A stretch of DNA of 64,000 nucleotides. It comes from Myceligenerans pegani (GTDB taxonomy: Bacteria; Actinomycetota; Actinomycetes; Actinomycetales; Cellulomonadaceae). Shown piece after piece: positions 52,031 to 61,208 of this stretch. The stretch's first letter is position 1. Each line of letters starts with the position of its first letter. Location: positions 129,758-193,757 of the forward strand of contig NZ_JADBGR010000068.1 of the NCBI RefSeq assembly GCF_014892515.1, in the 5' to 3' direction. The position numbers were made by a program, and so were the translations under genes. The notes under the pieces are model-generated. The model made no database searches and was not told the origin of the DNA. It saw nothing but the letters and a program-made list of their open reading frames with translations.

Positions 52031-55000
52031 ATGTCCGAAGCACTTTCGCACCATCTTGTGATCACCCGCCTGCAACGACGCTGGCTGGGTATCGCGACCG
52101 CCATCGGCTTCGCGGCATCGCTGCTGATCGCGGTCGCCCCGCAGGAGTCCGCCGCGGCGGCGGCTCCGGTACCGCAGGCCACGGCAGGCGAGGGGCCGGC
52201 CGAACGGCCGATGCCCGCGGGCGTGCGGAGATCCACGGCCCTGCCGGAGGACGAACGCCCGCCGGTCGTCCCGGAGGCCGTGCCCGCCGGCGGCGAGCCC
52301 GCCGAGGTCTCCACGAGCGAGTGGCGCGCCCTCACGTCCGCCGCCGGGACCCTGGACGCGGCCGGCGGGTTCACCGGCATCGACCTGCGCCCGGGCTTCC
52401 TGCTCGGCGACACGTCCCTGGTCCTCTACTTCGACGAGGGCGACGTCGATCCCGACTGGACGGCCGCCGTCGTACGGCTCTACGAGGAGGACGACCAGAC
52501 CGAGCAGGAGTCGGTGCGGCTGACCCGCGAGGAGCTCGAGGGCCCGCGATTCTGCGGCAGCGCGGACTTCTGCCGGTCCTTCGGGAGCGAGGACGGCTGG
52601 GAGCTGGACCGCGGCACGGACTACTTCGTGACGGTGGCGGCGGTGCTCCCGGACGGCGAGGAGGTCGTCTCCGACCCCTCGGACGCCGCCCGGCCGCGCG
52701 CGACGATCCTGCCGCCGAGCATCCCGGACGACCAGGCCGCGGGCTGCGGGTGCGAGAACGCCCTGGCGCCGACCGCCGTCGGGCAGGCGAAGCGCGGGGT
52801 GGGCGTCAACACGGGCACCGGCGCGTTCGTGCGGGTCGAGCGGGACCTGCAGATGGCGTCGTTCGGCATCCCGTTCAGCAGCGCGCGCACCTACTCCTCG
52901 GCGAACAACCGCCAGGGCCCGTTCGGCGTGGGCTGGGCGTGGTCCTACGACATGCGCGTCACCCCGACGGACGACGGCGTCATCGTGCGCGCCGAGGACG
53001 GCGCGGAGGCGGTCTACACCGCGGACGGCGACGGGTACGACCGCCCGCCGGGCGTGCGCTCGAACCTGAGGCGGGACGGCGACGGCTGGGAACTGGTCAC
53101 GCCGCAGCAGGTGAGGTACGAGTTCGGGCCGGGAGGCCGGCTCACCGCCGTGCTGAGCCCGCGGGACAAGGGCGTGCGCCTGGCCTACGACCAGGAATGG
53201 CACGGGCACGACGCCATCGAGATCACCGACGCCTCGGGACGCACCGCCGTGGCTCTGCTCACCGGCGGGCTGATCACGCGGCTCGTCCTCCCGGACCGCC
53301 GCCAGGTGCGCTTCGAGTACACCGACGGCCTGCTCACCGAGGTGAAGGACGCGCGCAGGAACGTCTGGCGCTACCGGTACGACGCCGAGGGCAGGCTCGC
53401 CCAGGTCGTCGACCCGCACGACGTGGTCATGCTGCACAACGAGTACGGCCCCGACGACCGGGTGGTCAGCCAGCGCGACGGCGTCGGCGCGGAGACGACG
53501 TTCGAGTGGGACGCCGGGAAGCAGGAGGCGCGCACCACCGACGCGGACGACGTCTCGATCTACGACGGCTACCACGACAACGTGCTGATCTACAGCCAGC
53601 GCAGCACGGGCGACGCCGACAACCACCGCTACAACGGCCGCCTGGACCGCAACCTGGTGGTCAACGGGAACCAGTACCAGCACGTCGTCCGGTACGACGA
53701 ACGGGGCAACCCGGTGCAGGCGGTGGCGCCGCAGGGCTTCGACGAGGAGACGAAGTACGACGACCGGAACAACCCGATCGAGTACACCGACGCCGACGGG
53801 AACGTCTGGAAGAACACCTACAACGAGTTCAACGAGCTCGTCCGCAGCGTCGACGCCGAGGGCCACGACATCGAGCACACCTACGACGACCGCGGCCTGC
53901 GTACGTCCACGACCGACCAGCGGGGCAAGGTCACGCGGTACGAGTACCTGCCGGACTCCGACGAGAACGCCGGGCTGCTGTCCGCCGTCGTCTCGCCGGA
54001 GGGGCGCCGCACCGAGTACCGCTACGACACGACGGGCCGGCAGGTCGCCGTGACGGACCCGCGCGGCACCGCCGACCCCCGCGAGCGCCGGCACTACACG
54101 ACGGAGACCCGGTACGACGATCAGGACCGCGCGATCCGCATCGACGAGCCCGGCAAGCGCCGCGGCTGGCGCAGCGTCTACGACGACGTCGGCCGCCTGG
54201 TCAAGGACGTCACACCCGAGGGCACGGTCACCGAGTACGACTACCTCGACAACGGCCTGCAGTCGCGGGTCGAGGCGAGTGGCCGGGTGGTGACCTATGC
54301 CTACACGGACGCCGGGCGGCGCACGTCCGAGAGCGTCCGGATGAAGGACGCGGACGACCTCACGACGTCGTACACGTACGACGCGAAAGGCCTGGTCAAG
54401 ACGGTGACCTCGCCGCGCGGCAACATGCCCGGCGCGGACCCGGCGGACTTCACCACCGAGTACTTCTACGACGCGAACGACAACCTGCTCCGGATGCGCA
54501 TGCCGTACCCGGGCGGCGGGCACGTGGACCGGGACATCGACGTCGACGCGCTGGACCGCACGACGGCGTCGATCGACGAGCTCAACAAGACCTCCAGCTT
54601 CGAACGGAGCAACACCGGCCAGGTCGACTCGGTCACCGACACGATGGGCCGGACCCTCACGATGGGGTACGACCGGAACGGCCGGCAGACGGAGCGCACG
54701 GACGCGGGCGGCAAGACCACCCGCACCGAGTACGACGAGGCGGGCAACAAGATCAAGGAGACCTCGCCGACCGGCGGTGTGACGACGTACGAGTACACGG
54801 ACGACGGCCTGCTCGCCGCAGTGACGGAGCCGCGCGGCAACGTGGAGGGCGCCGACAAGGCCCGGTTCACGACGCGGTACGAGTACGACCTCGCGGGGAA
54901 CCGGATCCGGGAGATCGACCCGCTCGGCAACACGACCTCGACGAGGTACGACGCGAACAACCGGCCCACGAAGATCACCGACGCGCGCGGCGGGACGACC

Positions 55001-58000
55001 TACGTCTCCTACCGCGACGACGACCAGGTCAGCCACGTCCGGCAGCCCGACGCCCCGGACCTGCCGCCGTTCTCCCGCGCCTTCGCGACGGTGTTCACCT
55101 ACGACCGCGACGGCCGCGTGGTCGACGTGCGCGACCCGCAGTCCGGGCACACGCGCGTCACGTACGACGACGCCGGCCGCCCCGTGACCACCACCGACCC
55201 GCTCGGCCGCACCACGCACACGACGTACGACGCCGAGTCGAACCCGGTCGCGACCATCACCCTCGACCGGCACGAGCACCTGCGGCACCTGACGGAGGAG
55301 GAGCGCGCGCGGCGGACCATCACCTCGGAGTACGACCTGCGCGGCCGCCTGACGAGCCAGCAGGTCGGCTCGACGGGGCCGGAGTACACCTACGGCTACG
55401 ACGCCAAGGACCGCACGACGTCGTACGGCGACCCGCTGGGCGTACGCACGGTGACGTACGACGACGAGGACCAGATCACGAGGGTGGTGCGCGAGGAGCC
55501 CAACCAGGCCGACGAGGTCTTCACCTACGGGTACGACGAGCGGGGGAACATCACCACGCGGAACTACCCGGACGGCACGAGGGTCACGTCCACGTACGAC
55601 GACGACTCGCGGATCACCTCGACGACGGCGGTCGGCGGATCGGCGGGTGGCGACGGCGCCCGCTGGGAGTACGAGTACGACGTCGCCGGACGGCGGACGG
55701 CGACCACGCTGCCGGCGGCGACGGGCCTGACCGAGGAGCGGGAGTACGACGACGCGGGCCGGCTCACCGCGATCGGCACCGAGCGCACCGGCGACCCGGT
55801 GGACGGCGTGCAGGACCCGGTGTCCGCGTTCGATCTGACCCTCGACGAGGTGGGCAACCCCACGCTCGTGAAGACCACCCGGGGCGGGGTGACGGAGTCG
55901 GTCGCGTACGCGTACGACGAGGCGAACCGGGTGACCGACGCGTGCTACGCCGCCCAGGAGTGCGACCGCCGGACGAAGGCCGCCGGCCGGATCTCCTACG
56001 AGTACGACCTGCTCGGCAACCGGACGAAGCAGGTGCGGACGGGCTCGGCCGGCAACGATCGGACCTGGTACACCTACGACGCCGCGAGCCAGCTCGTCAA
56101 GGAGCTCCAGGTCGGCAAGAAGGGGATCGAACGCACGGTCTACGAGTACGACGTGCTCGGCAACCAGACACGGGCGGGCGACGACCGGCTCGAGTACCAC
56201 CTCGACAACACCCTGGCGCAGGCGACGGTCGACGGCGTCACCACGCGGTACGCGTACGACGCGTCGCGCATGCGGATCGATGCCGCGACCGGCGTGGGGG
56301 CGGGCAGCCAGACGCGCCACTGGGCGTGGGACGTCAACGGGTCGCTGGAGAACATCGCCGTCGACACGGTGACCGACTCGAGCGGAGTGGTGACGCACCG
56401 CCAGGCGTTCGCCTACGGCCCTACGGACGAGCCCCTGGCGCTCCTGGAGGCGCAGGGCGGGGCCCACGCGTACACCCACGACTGGCTCGGCGGCGTGGCG
56501 ACCATGCTGGCTCCCGACGGGCAGGTCGAGGAGGGCTACGACTACGACCCGTTCGGCAACCCCCGCGAGGGCGCGACGCTCGCGGAAGCCGTCGTCGAGA
56601 AGGCGGCCGGCGCGCACGCCGGGCCCACCGCCGAGCCCGCCGCGAACGCCGAGCCGGCGGCCGGCCTCACGAACCCGATGCGGTTCGCGGGGGCGTACCA
56701 GGACTCGACCACCGGCGAGGGCAACTACGCCCTGCGGGCCCGGAACTACGACCCCGGCACCGGACGGTTCTCGTCCGTGGACCCGGCCGGCGCGCAGCCG
56801 CTGGGCTCCTCACCGTACGTGTACGCGAGCAACAATCCGCTCGTCTTCACGGACCCCACGGGCGAGCGGGAGCTGGAAGGACCCACGGGTGGTGGCACCA
56901 CGGAAAGCCCCACCGGCGGGGACACCACCTCCAATCCCCACGACCCCGGCGCCGAGGTGGAGGGGCCGAGCGAAGAGGACATCGCGAAGGCGCAGCAGAT
57001 CCAGTCGAAGTCGATGCTGGACGTCATCCTGGAGGCCGGCGGGCAGGTCCTCATGGAGTTCCTGGGCATCAACGACCTCATGAACTGCCTCGACGGCGAC
57101 CTGGGCGCGTGCGTGATGCTGATCGTCGGCTCGCTGCCGTGGGGGAAGATCTTCAAGGCGGCGAAGATCGGCGAGGCCGTCTACAAGGCCGGCAAGGCGG
57201 TACTCGCCTTCTCGGGCGAGCTCAAGTGGGCGAAGAAGATCCTGACCGGCGCCAAGAAGGCGAAACAGGCAGCGGAGGCCGCCAAGGCGGCGGCAGCCAA
57301 GGCGGCGCGGGAGGCAGCCGAGAAGGCCGCCAAGGCGAAGGCGGCCGCGGCCGCCAAGGCCAGGAAGATCGCGGAGGAGGCCAAGGCGCGAGCGAGGGCC
57401 GAGGCGTCCCGGAAGAAGGCCCAGACCTCGAGTGCGGGCGATTCGGCCAAGGCCTGCAACAGCTTCCTGCCAGGCACCATGGTGCTGCTCGCCGACGGCA
57501 CGCGAAAGCCGATCGAGGACCTCCAACCTGGTGACGAGGTGCTGGCCGCGGGTGAGAGGACCGGTGACGGGGCGGGCGGTCGCCTCGTGACCGCGCACAT
57601 CACGGGCGGTGGCGAGAAGACCCTGGTCACCGTGACGATCCAGGACGACGACGGCGACAAGCAGAGGATCGTCGCCACCGACGGGCATCCGTTCTGGAAT
57701 CCCGAGAAGGAGATCTGGATCGACGCCGTCGACCTCCGGTCCGGTGACTGGCTCAGGACGAGTGCGGGCACCTGGGTCCAGGTCGCGGGTATCGAGGTCG
57801 AGCGCGACCGCGCGGTGGTCCACAACCTCACGGTCGACCGCGACCACACGTACTTCGTCGCGGCGGGCAGGGACGACGCCGCCGTCCTGGTCCACAACGC
57901 GAAATGCAGCGGCGAGAACCTGAGGCGCAACCTGGGAACCTCCGATCTGCCCTCGGACGTCTCTCCGCAGGCTCACCACATCGTTCCGTGCTCGTGCAGC

Positions 58001-58258
58001 AAGCGCGCTCCGCGGGCGGCCGCGATAATGAGCCAGCACGGTATCGACCTGAACTCCGCGGTGAACGGGGTCTGGATGACACGTCGGGCACATCAGCGCA
58101 CGTTCACGAACGACTACTACGACTACATCGACGAACAGGTGGCCAGCGCCCATGCCGCCGGCGGCAGGCAGGGCGTGCTGGACTTCCTCGCGCGCACGAA
58201 GTCCGAACTCGCGGGGGTGTCCCAGGCGTCCCTGGACGAGGGATGGGCGTGGGACTAG
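52031..58258 (+). CDS. Secreted RHS polymorphic toxin with Hint and AHH nuclease domains
   Basis: A 2,075-residue protein. Order: signal peptide/membrane segment (~19-40); ~200 residues of unassigned N-terminal region; DUF6531-like part (GVGVNTGTGAFVRVERDL, ~258) that starts the RHS shell; many YD repeats (e.g. YEYDLAGNRIREIDPLG) to ~1500; RHS core end (YDPFGNPREG, YDPGTGRFSSVDPAG, PYVYASNNP); a helical pre-toxin part and a long Ala/Lys coiled coil (~1735-1800); a Hint domain starting at Cys1809 (CNSFLPGTMVLLADGTRKP) and ending in VLVHNA; and an AHH nuclease tip (AHHIVPCSC, 1981-1989). It should kill rivals by nucleic-acid cleavage, with Hint releasing the tip. ATG at 52031 follows GGGGGTT. 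Confidence 0.9.
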   Translation: MSEALSHHLVITRLQRRWLGIATAIGFAASLLIAVAPQESAAAAAPVPQATAGEGPAERPMPAGVRRSTALPEDERPPVVPEAVPAGGEPAEVSTSEWRALTSAAGTLDAAGGFTGIDLRPGFLLGDTSLVLYFDEGDVDPDWTAAVVRLYEEDDQTEQESVRLTREELEGPRFCGSADFCRSFGSEDGWELDRGTDYFVTVAAVLPDGEEVVSDPSDAARPRATILPPSIPDDQAAGCGCENALAPTAVGQAKRGVGVNTGTGAFVRVERDLQMASFGIPFSSARTYSSANNRQGPFGVGWAWSYDMRVTPTDDGVIVRAEDGAEAVYTADGDGYDRPPGVRSNLRRDGDGWELVTPQQVRYEFGPGGRLTAVLSPRDKGVRLAYDQEWHGHDAIEITDASGRTAVALLTGGLITRLVLPDRRQVRFEYTDGLLTEVKDARRNVWRYRYDAEGRLAQVVDPHDVVMLHNEYGPDDRVVSQRDGVGAETTFEWDAGKQEARTTDADDVSIYDGYHDNVLIYSQRSTGDADNHRYNGRLDRNLVVNGNQYQHVVRYDERGNPVQAVAPQGFDEETKYDDRNNPIEYTDADGNVWKNTYNEFNELVRSVDAEGHDIEHTYDDRGLRTSTTDQRGKVTRYEYLPDSDENAGLLSAVVSPEGRRTEYRYDTTGRQVAVTDPRGTADPRERRHYTTETRYDDQDRAIRIDEPGKRRGWRSVYDDVGRLVKDVTPEGTVTEYDYLDNGLQSRVEASGRVVTYAYTDAGRRTSESVRMKDADDLTTSYTYDAKGLVKTVTSPRGNMPGADPADFTTEYFYDANDNLLRMRMPYPGGGHVDRDIDVDALDRTTASIDELNKTSSFERSNTGQVDSVTDTMGRTLTMGYDRNGRQTERTDAGGKTTRTEYDEAGNKIKETSPTGGVTTYEYTDDGLLAAVTEPRGNVEGADKARFTTRYEYDLAGNRIREIDPLGNTTSTRYDANNRPTKITDARGGTTYVSYRDDDQVSHVRQPDAPDLPPFSRAFATVFTYDRDGRVVDVRDPQSGHTRVTYDDAGRPVTTTDPLGRTTHTTYDAESNPVATITLDRHEHLRHLTEEERARRTITSEYDLRGRLTSQQVGSTGPEYTYGYDAKDRTTSYGDPLGVRTVTYDDEDQITRVVREEPNQADEVFTYGYDERGNITTRNYPDGTRVTSTYDDDSRITSTTAVGGSAGGDGARWEYEYDVAGRRTATTLPAATGLTEEREYDDAGRLTAIGTERTGDPVDGVQDPVSAFDLTLDEVGNPTLVKTTRGGVTESVAYAYDEANRVTDACYAAQECDRRTKAAGRISYEYDLLGNRTKQVRTGSAGNDRTWYTYDAASQLVKELQVGKKGIERTVYEYDVLGNQTRAGDDRLEYHLDNTLAQATVDGVTTRYAYDASRMRIDAATGVGAGSQTRHWAWDVNGSLENIAVDTVTDSSGVVTHRQAFAYGPTDEPLALLEAQGGAHAYTHDWLGGVATMLAPDGQVEEGYDYDPFGNPREGATLAEAVVEKAAGAHAGPTAEPAANAEPAAGLTNPMRFAGAYQDSTTGEGNYALRARNYDPGTGRFSSVDPAGAQPLGSSPYVYASNNPLVFTDPTGERELEGPTGGGTTESPTGGDTTSNPHDPGAEVEGPSEEDIAKAQQIQSKSMLDVILEAGGQVLMEFLGINDLMNCLDGDLGACVMLIVGSLPWGKIFKAAKIGEAVYKAGKAVLAFSGELKWAKKILTGAKKAKQAAEAAKAAAAKAAREAAEKAAKAKAAAAAKARKIAEEAKARARAEASRKKAQTSSAGDSAKACNSFLPGTMVLLADGTRKPIEDLQPGDEVLAAGERTGDGAGGRLVTAHITGGGEKTLVTVTIQDDDGDKQRIVATDGHPFWNPEKEIWIDAVDLRSGDWLRTSAGTWVQVAGIEVERDRAVVHNLTVDRDHTYFVAAGRDDAAVLVHNAKCSGENLRRNLGTSDLPSDVSPQAHHIVPCSCSKRAPRAAAIMSQHGIDLNSAVNGVWMTRRAHQRTFTNDYYDYIDEQVASAHAAGGRQGVLDFLARTKSELAGVSQASLDEGWAWD

Positions 58259-58296
58259 TGGGTCACGATCGGACGGCCGTCTTCGGTGTGGAGAAG

Positions 58297-58809
58297 ATGG
58301 TGAACGAGTACGGGGTGGTCTACGCGGAGCAGAGCGAGTTCCCGGGGCCGCCGGCGTGGGAACACGACTGGAGCACCCCGTACCCGCCGTTCGACCACCC
58401 GGTCCCGCTCGATCACGACCCCGGTGAGGCCGGCGGGCTTCCGGACTTCGCCCGGTGTCCTCAGGTCTGGCACTACGCGTGCAGCGCGCGGGCGGTCGCG
58501 CTGCTCGAGCAGGTCTGCCCGCGCGACATCAACGTCTTCGGTCACGGCATCGTCGGTGACGTCGAGCTGTCGTTCGTCCAGGTGGTCGGTGTCGCCCCGA
58601 GGATCGATCGCGAGAGATCGGTCATCGATCGCTTTCCGACCTATGAGCTCGTGCAATGGCCGGCATTCCACGAGGACGACCTCCGGGCTCTCGGCGATCG
58701 CCTGTTCACGCTGCCAGGGCCGCAGTTCGCAGAGGTGTTCGCCGGTCAGGCGGTTCGCGACGCCCTCGTCGAGGCGGGGTTGACCGGGCTGAGGTTCGTC
58801 CGGACGTAG
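58297..58809 (+). CDS. Probable immunity protein for the AHH toxin
   Basis: A 170-residue acidic soluble protein immediately downstream of the toxin. VQVVGVAPRIDRERSVIDRF, then TYELVQWPAFHEDDLRALGD and FAGQAVRDALVEAGLTGLRF, recall the Imm11 (DUF1629) family of immunity proteins, which occur with nuclease toxins. Location after an RHS-AHH toxin is the strongest argument. ATG at 58297 has GGAG upstream; in-frame ATG 58243 or GTG 58258 would overlap the toxin stop. Family assignment is tentative. Confidence 0.7.
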   Translation: MVNEYGVVYAEQSEFPGPPAWEHDWSTPYPPFDHPVPLDHDPGEAGGLPDFARCPQVWHYACSARAVALLEQVCPRDINVFGHGIVGDVELSFVQVVGVAPRIDRERSVIDRFPTYELVQWPAFHEDDLRALGDRLFTLPGPQFAEVFAGQAVRDALVEAGLTGLRFVRT

Positions 58810-58956
58810 CACTCGCCACAGGCCGGGTCGCCGGCGACGACGACGGCCGCGTGGGTGAGCCGCACGTATCGCGTGCGGCCGGCTGAACGAGTGCGGAGGG
58901 ACATCGTTGTTCCTTATCTCTTCAGCGAGAGTGCGTTGGCCAGACCCTATCAGATG

Positions 58957-58964
58957 TCATATGT
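58957..58964. promoter_or_regulatory. Partial FadR-type motif
   Basis: TCATATGT is shared with the regulator site at 61142. On the minus strand, ATGACATCT here is also identical to 60317-60325. It lies at the 3' end of the dehydratase gene, where a binding site would be unexpected. Confidence 0.25.
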
Positions 58965-58979
58965 GTTCTAAATATCGGG

Positions 58980-60155
58980 TCAGCCGGCCGAGGCGATCCT
59001 CAGCGGAGCGGCGGAGTCACGCGGGATCGCCAGGCGGAGCCCTGACTCGCGCGGGCGGACGTGCGGGCCGGCGGGCGTCGCCCAGGACCCGGCCGCGACG
59101 GTCGCCGCGATCTCCGCCTCGTCCACGACGACGCCGAGGCCCGGCTCGTCGCCCAGGACGATGCCGCCGTCCTCGAAGGACTGGTCCACCCGCAGGCCGA
59201 CGGGGAACGACAGGTCCTGCACCTCGCTCACCAGGTGGTTGGGCACCGCCGCGGCCGCGTGCGCCAGCAGGTTGCCGTTGTACGCGACCGGGCTGACGGG
59301 CAGGTCGTGCGCGTGGGCGAAGGCCGCCACGCGCAGAAAGTGCGTGGGACCCCAGACGCTCCCGGTCTGCACCACGTCGACCGCCCCGGCAGCGACGAGC
59401 GGCCGGAACTGCTCGAGGCCGGTGAGATTCTCGCCGGTGGCGATCGCGGTCGACGTCGACCGCGCCATGGCCAGGTGGCCCTCGACGTCCCAACGGCGCA
59501 CCGGCTCCTCGATCCAGGTGAGCTCGACCTGCGCCTCGACCCGCGCCAGCAGGCGCCGCGCCTGGTGCCTCCCCCAGCTCTCGTTGACGTCGTACATCAG
59601 CGCCGGCTCGTCGCTGTGCCGGCTCATCACCTCGCGGACCGCGCCCAGGCGGGCCACGTCGCGGCGCAGGTCCAGCCCGCCCTTCACCTTGGCGCCGGTG
59701 AACCCGCGCTCGGCGAACCGCGAGTACAGCTCGACCAGCCCGTCGCCGTCCAGGCCGTACTCCAGCCCAGAGGCGTACCCGGCCACGAACCGGTCCCGCG
59801 CGCCCAGCAGGCGCCACAGCGGCTCCCCCGCCATCTTCGCCTTGAGATCCCACAGCGCCGTGTCGAGCGCGCCGATCGTGGCGAAGGTGGACCCGGCGTG
59901 GCCGGCCTTGAAGACCCAGGAGAGCATGCGGTCGTACAGCGCCGAGACCGCGCGGGGATCCTCCCCCTCGATCGCCGGGAAGACGCGGTCGATCGCGTCG
60001 TGCGCACCGAGGCCGACGCCGGTCAGGCCTCCGTCCGTCTCGACCAGGACGACGGGGACCTCGGTCACGCCGCTGCGCACGACGCCGTTGACGTCACCGA
60101 CGGGCCGGCCCCACCGGTGCTCGGTGAGCAGGCTCCGATATCCCGTGATCTTCAT
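58980..60155 (-). CDS. Enolase-superfamily sugar-acid dehydratase/racemase
   Basis: A 391-residue mandelate racemase/muconate lactonising-type enzyme. The N-terminal capping domain spans 1-~125. In the barrel, the Lys acid/base is in TGAKVKGGLDL, and metal ligands are Asp in LMYDVNESWG, Glu in LTWIEEPVRRWD and Glu in AIATGENLTG. Such enzymes mostly dehydrate sugar acids (gluconate-, galactonate- or rhamnonate-type); the exact substrate is open. ATG at 60155 follows GAGGGAG. It is the gene nearest the FadR-type regulator and has a matching operator upstream. Confidence 0.88.
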   Translation of the reverse strand: MKITGYRSLLTEHRWGRPVGDVNGVVRSGVTEVPVVLVETDGGLTGVGLGAHDAIDRVFPAIEGEDPRAVSALYDRMLSWVFKAGHAGSTFATIGALDTALWDLKAKMAGEPLWRLLGARDRFVAGYASGLEYGLDGDGLVELYSRFAERGFTGAKVKGGLDLRRDVARLGAVREVMSRHSDEPALMYDVNESWGRHQARRLLARVEAQVELTWIEEPVRRWDVEGHLAMARSTSTAIATGENLTGLEQFRPLVAAGAVDVVQTGSVWGPTHFLRVAAFAHAHDLPVSPVAYNGNLLAHAAAAVPNHLVSEVQDLSFPVGLRVDQSFEDGGIVLGDEPGLGVVVDEAEIAATVAAGSWATPAGPHVRPRESGLRLAIPRDSAAPLRIASAG

Positions 60156-60308
60156 GGACGACGACTCCCTCGTTGACCGGACCGGCCCGTCGCTCCCGAG
60201 GGCGACGGGGTCGGGCTCACCGAGCCCGCTCTACAGCGCGCTTCGTGGGCGGTCGGTGCACAGGGCTGCCATCACCGTGACGTCAACACCACCAGCTGAG
60301 GTAACTTA

Positions 60309-60320
60309 TCATACGAATGA
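60309..60320. promoter_or_regulatory. FadR-type operator candidate upstream of the dehydratase
   Basis: TCATACGAATGA differs at two positions from TCATATGTATGA at 61142-61153. It lies ~155 bp upstream of the dehydratase start. Confidence 0.45.
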
Positions 60321-60324
60321 CATC

Positions 60325-61053
60325 TCAGCGCGAGGGGCGACGGCGGGCCCAGCTCCGAGCGATGTGCGCACGCATCAGGTCCGCGGACGCCTCCGTGTCG
60401 CCGCCCATGACGGCCTCGAAGATGTGGCGGTGCTCCTCGTGCGTCAGCTCGTTGTGCCCCTTCGGCGGAGCGCCGGTGTACTCGGCCACGAGGCGGGCCT
60501 TGCCCTGGATGCTGGAGATGATCGCCCGCGCGAACTCGTTCCCGGAGATGCGGTGCACCAGGGCATGGAAGGCGATGTCCTCCTCGGCGTACCGGTCGGG
60601 GTCGTCGACCGCGGCGTCGAGCTCGTCGAACTGACGGGACAGCGCGGCGCGGGCCTCGTCGGTGATCTGCCGGGCCGCCGACGACGCCATCAGCCCTTCG
60701 AGCGCCGTGCGGATGCCGATCAGCTGGTCCATGAACAGCAGGCTGTCCTCGCGCCGGAAGATCGCCTCCAGGACCATGGGATCGAGCAGCCGCCAGGAGT
60801 CCCGGTCGAGCACCACCGTGCCCCATCCCTGCCGGGCGGCGACCAGCCCTTTCTCGGCGAGCGCCGTGAGCGCCTCGCGGATCACGGTGCGGCTCACGGC
60901 GAACGTCTCGCACAGCGCGGCGGTGGTGGGCAGCGCGGTACCGGGCGCGTACTTCCCGGTGACGACGTCCTGCACCAGTTCGCGGATGACCGCCTCGGCG
61001 AGCGCCGGCCTGTTGCGTGTCACCGGTGCGCTCGTCGGTACCTGCTGGACCAC
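60325..61053 (-). CDS. GntR/FadR-family (FCD) transcriptional regulator
   Basis: A 242-residue regulator. The winged helix spans ~15-80 (LVQDVVTGKYAPGTALPTTA, then FAVSRTVIREALTALAEKGL and ARQGWGTVV). The FCD all-helical ligand domain has Asp/His positions in EEDIAFHALVHRISGN and LTHEEHRHIFEAVM that bind a metal and a sugar acid. GTG at 61053 is supported by GAGGAGGAG upstream; ATGs at 61104 and 61131 are in frame but lack a site. It probably represses the dehydratase and the divergent secreted glycosidase, relieved by a sugar-acid ligand. Confidence 0.9.
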   Translation of the reverse strand: MVQQVPTSAPVTRNRPALAEAVIRELVQDVVTGKYAPGTALPTTAALCETFAVSRTVIREALTALAEKGLVAARQGWGTVVLDRDSWRLLDPMVLEAIFRREDSLLFMDQLIGIRTALEGLMASSAARQITDEARAALSRQFDELDAAVDDPDRYAEEDIAFHALVHRISGNEFARAIISSIQGKARLVAEYTGAPPKGHNELTHEEHRHIFEAVMGGDTEASADLMRAHIARSWARRRPSR

Positions 61054-61115
61054 GTGTCTCTCCTCCTCCGACGCGGGATCTCGAAGGACCGCACGGGCGG
61101 CCATCGTATCTCCCG

Positions 61116-61152
61116 GAAACGTTTCGGCCATTGCGCATACATCATATGTATG
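61116..61152. promoter_or_regulatory. Two operators between regulator and secreted beta-helix protein
   Basis: GAAACGTTTC (61116-61125) is a perfect palindrome with central CG, typical of LacI-family sites. CATACATCATATGTATG (61136-61152) is an inverted repeat with 7-bp arms and contains the TCATATGTATG motif shared with 60309. The region serves both divergent genes. Confidence 0.5.
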
Positions 61153-61208
61153 ACTATGCTCGCCGGCGGGCAAGGAAGCCCCACGCCTCAGCAGAAAGCG
61201 AGGGCACG

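Noticed and set aside
51959..56617. 1,552-codon open frame antisense to the RHS gene
   Set aside because: Its Val/Arg/Leu-rich composition is the mirror of YD repeats; no domain is recognisable.
58746..58904. 52-codon minus-strand ORF (MSLRTRSAGRTRYVRLTH...) with a fair ribosome-binding site and a CGEC motif
   Set aside because: It overlaps the immunity gene's 3' end, and its composition is that of the opposite strand; not enough to call a gene.
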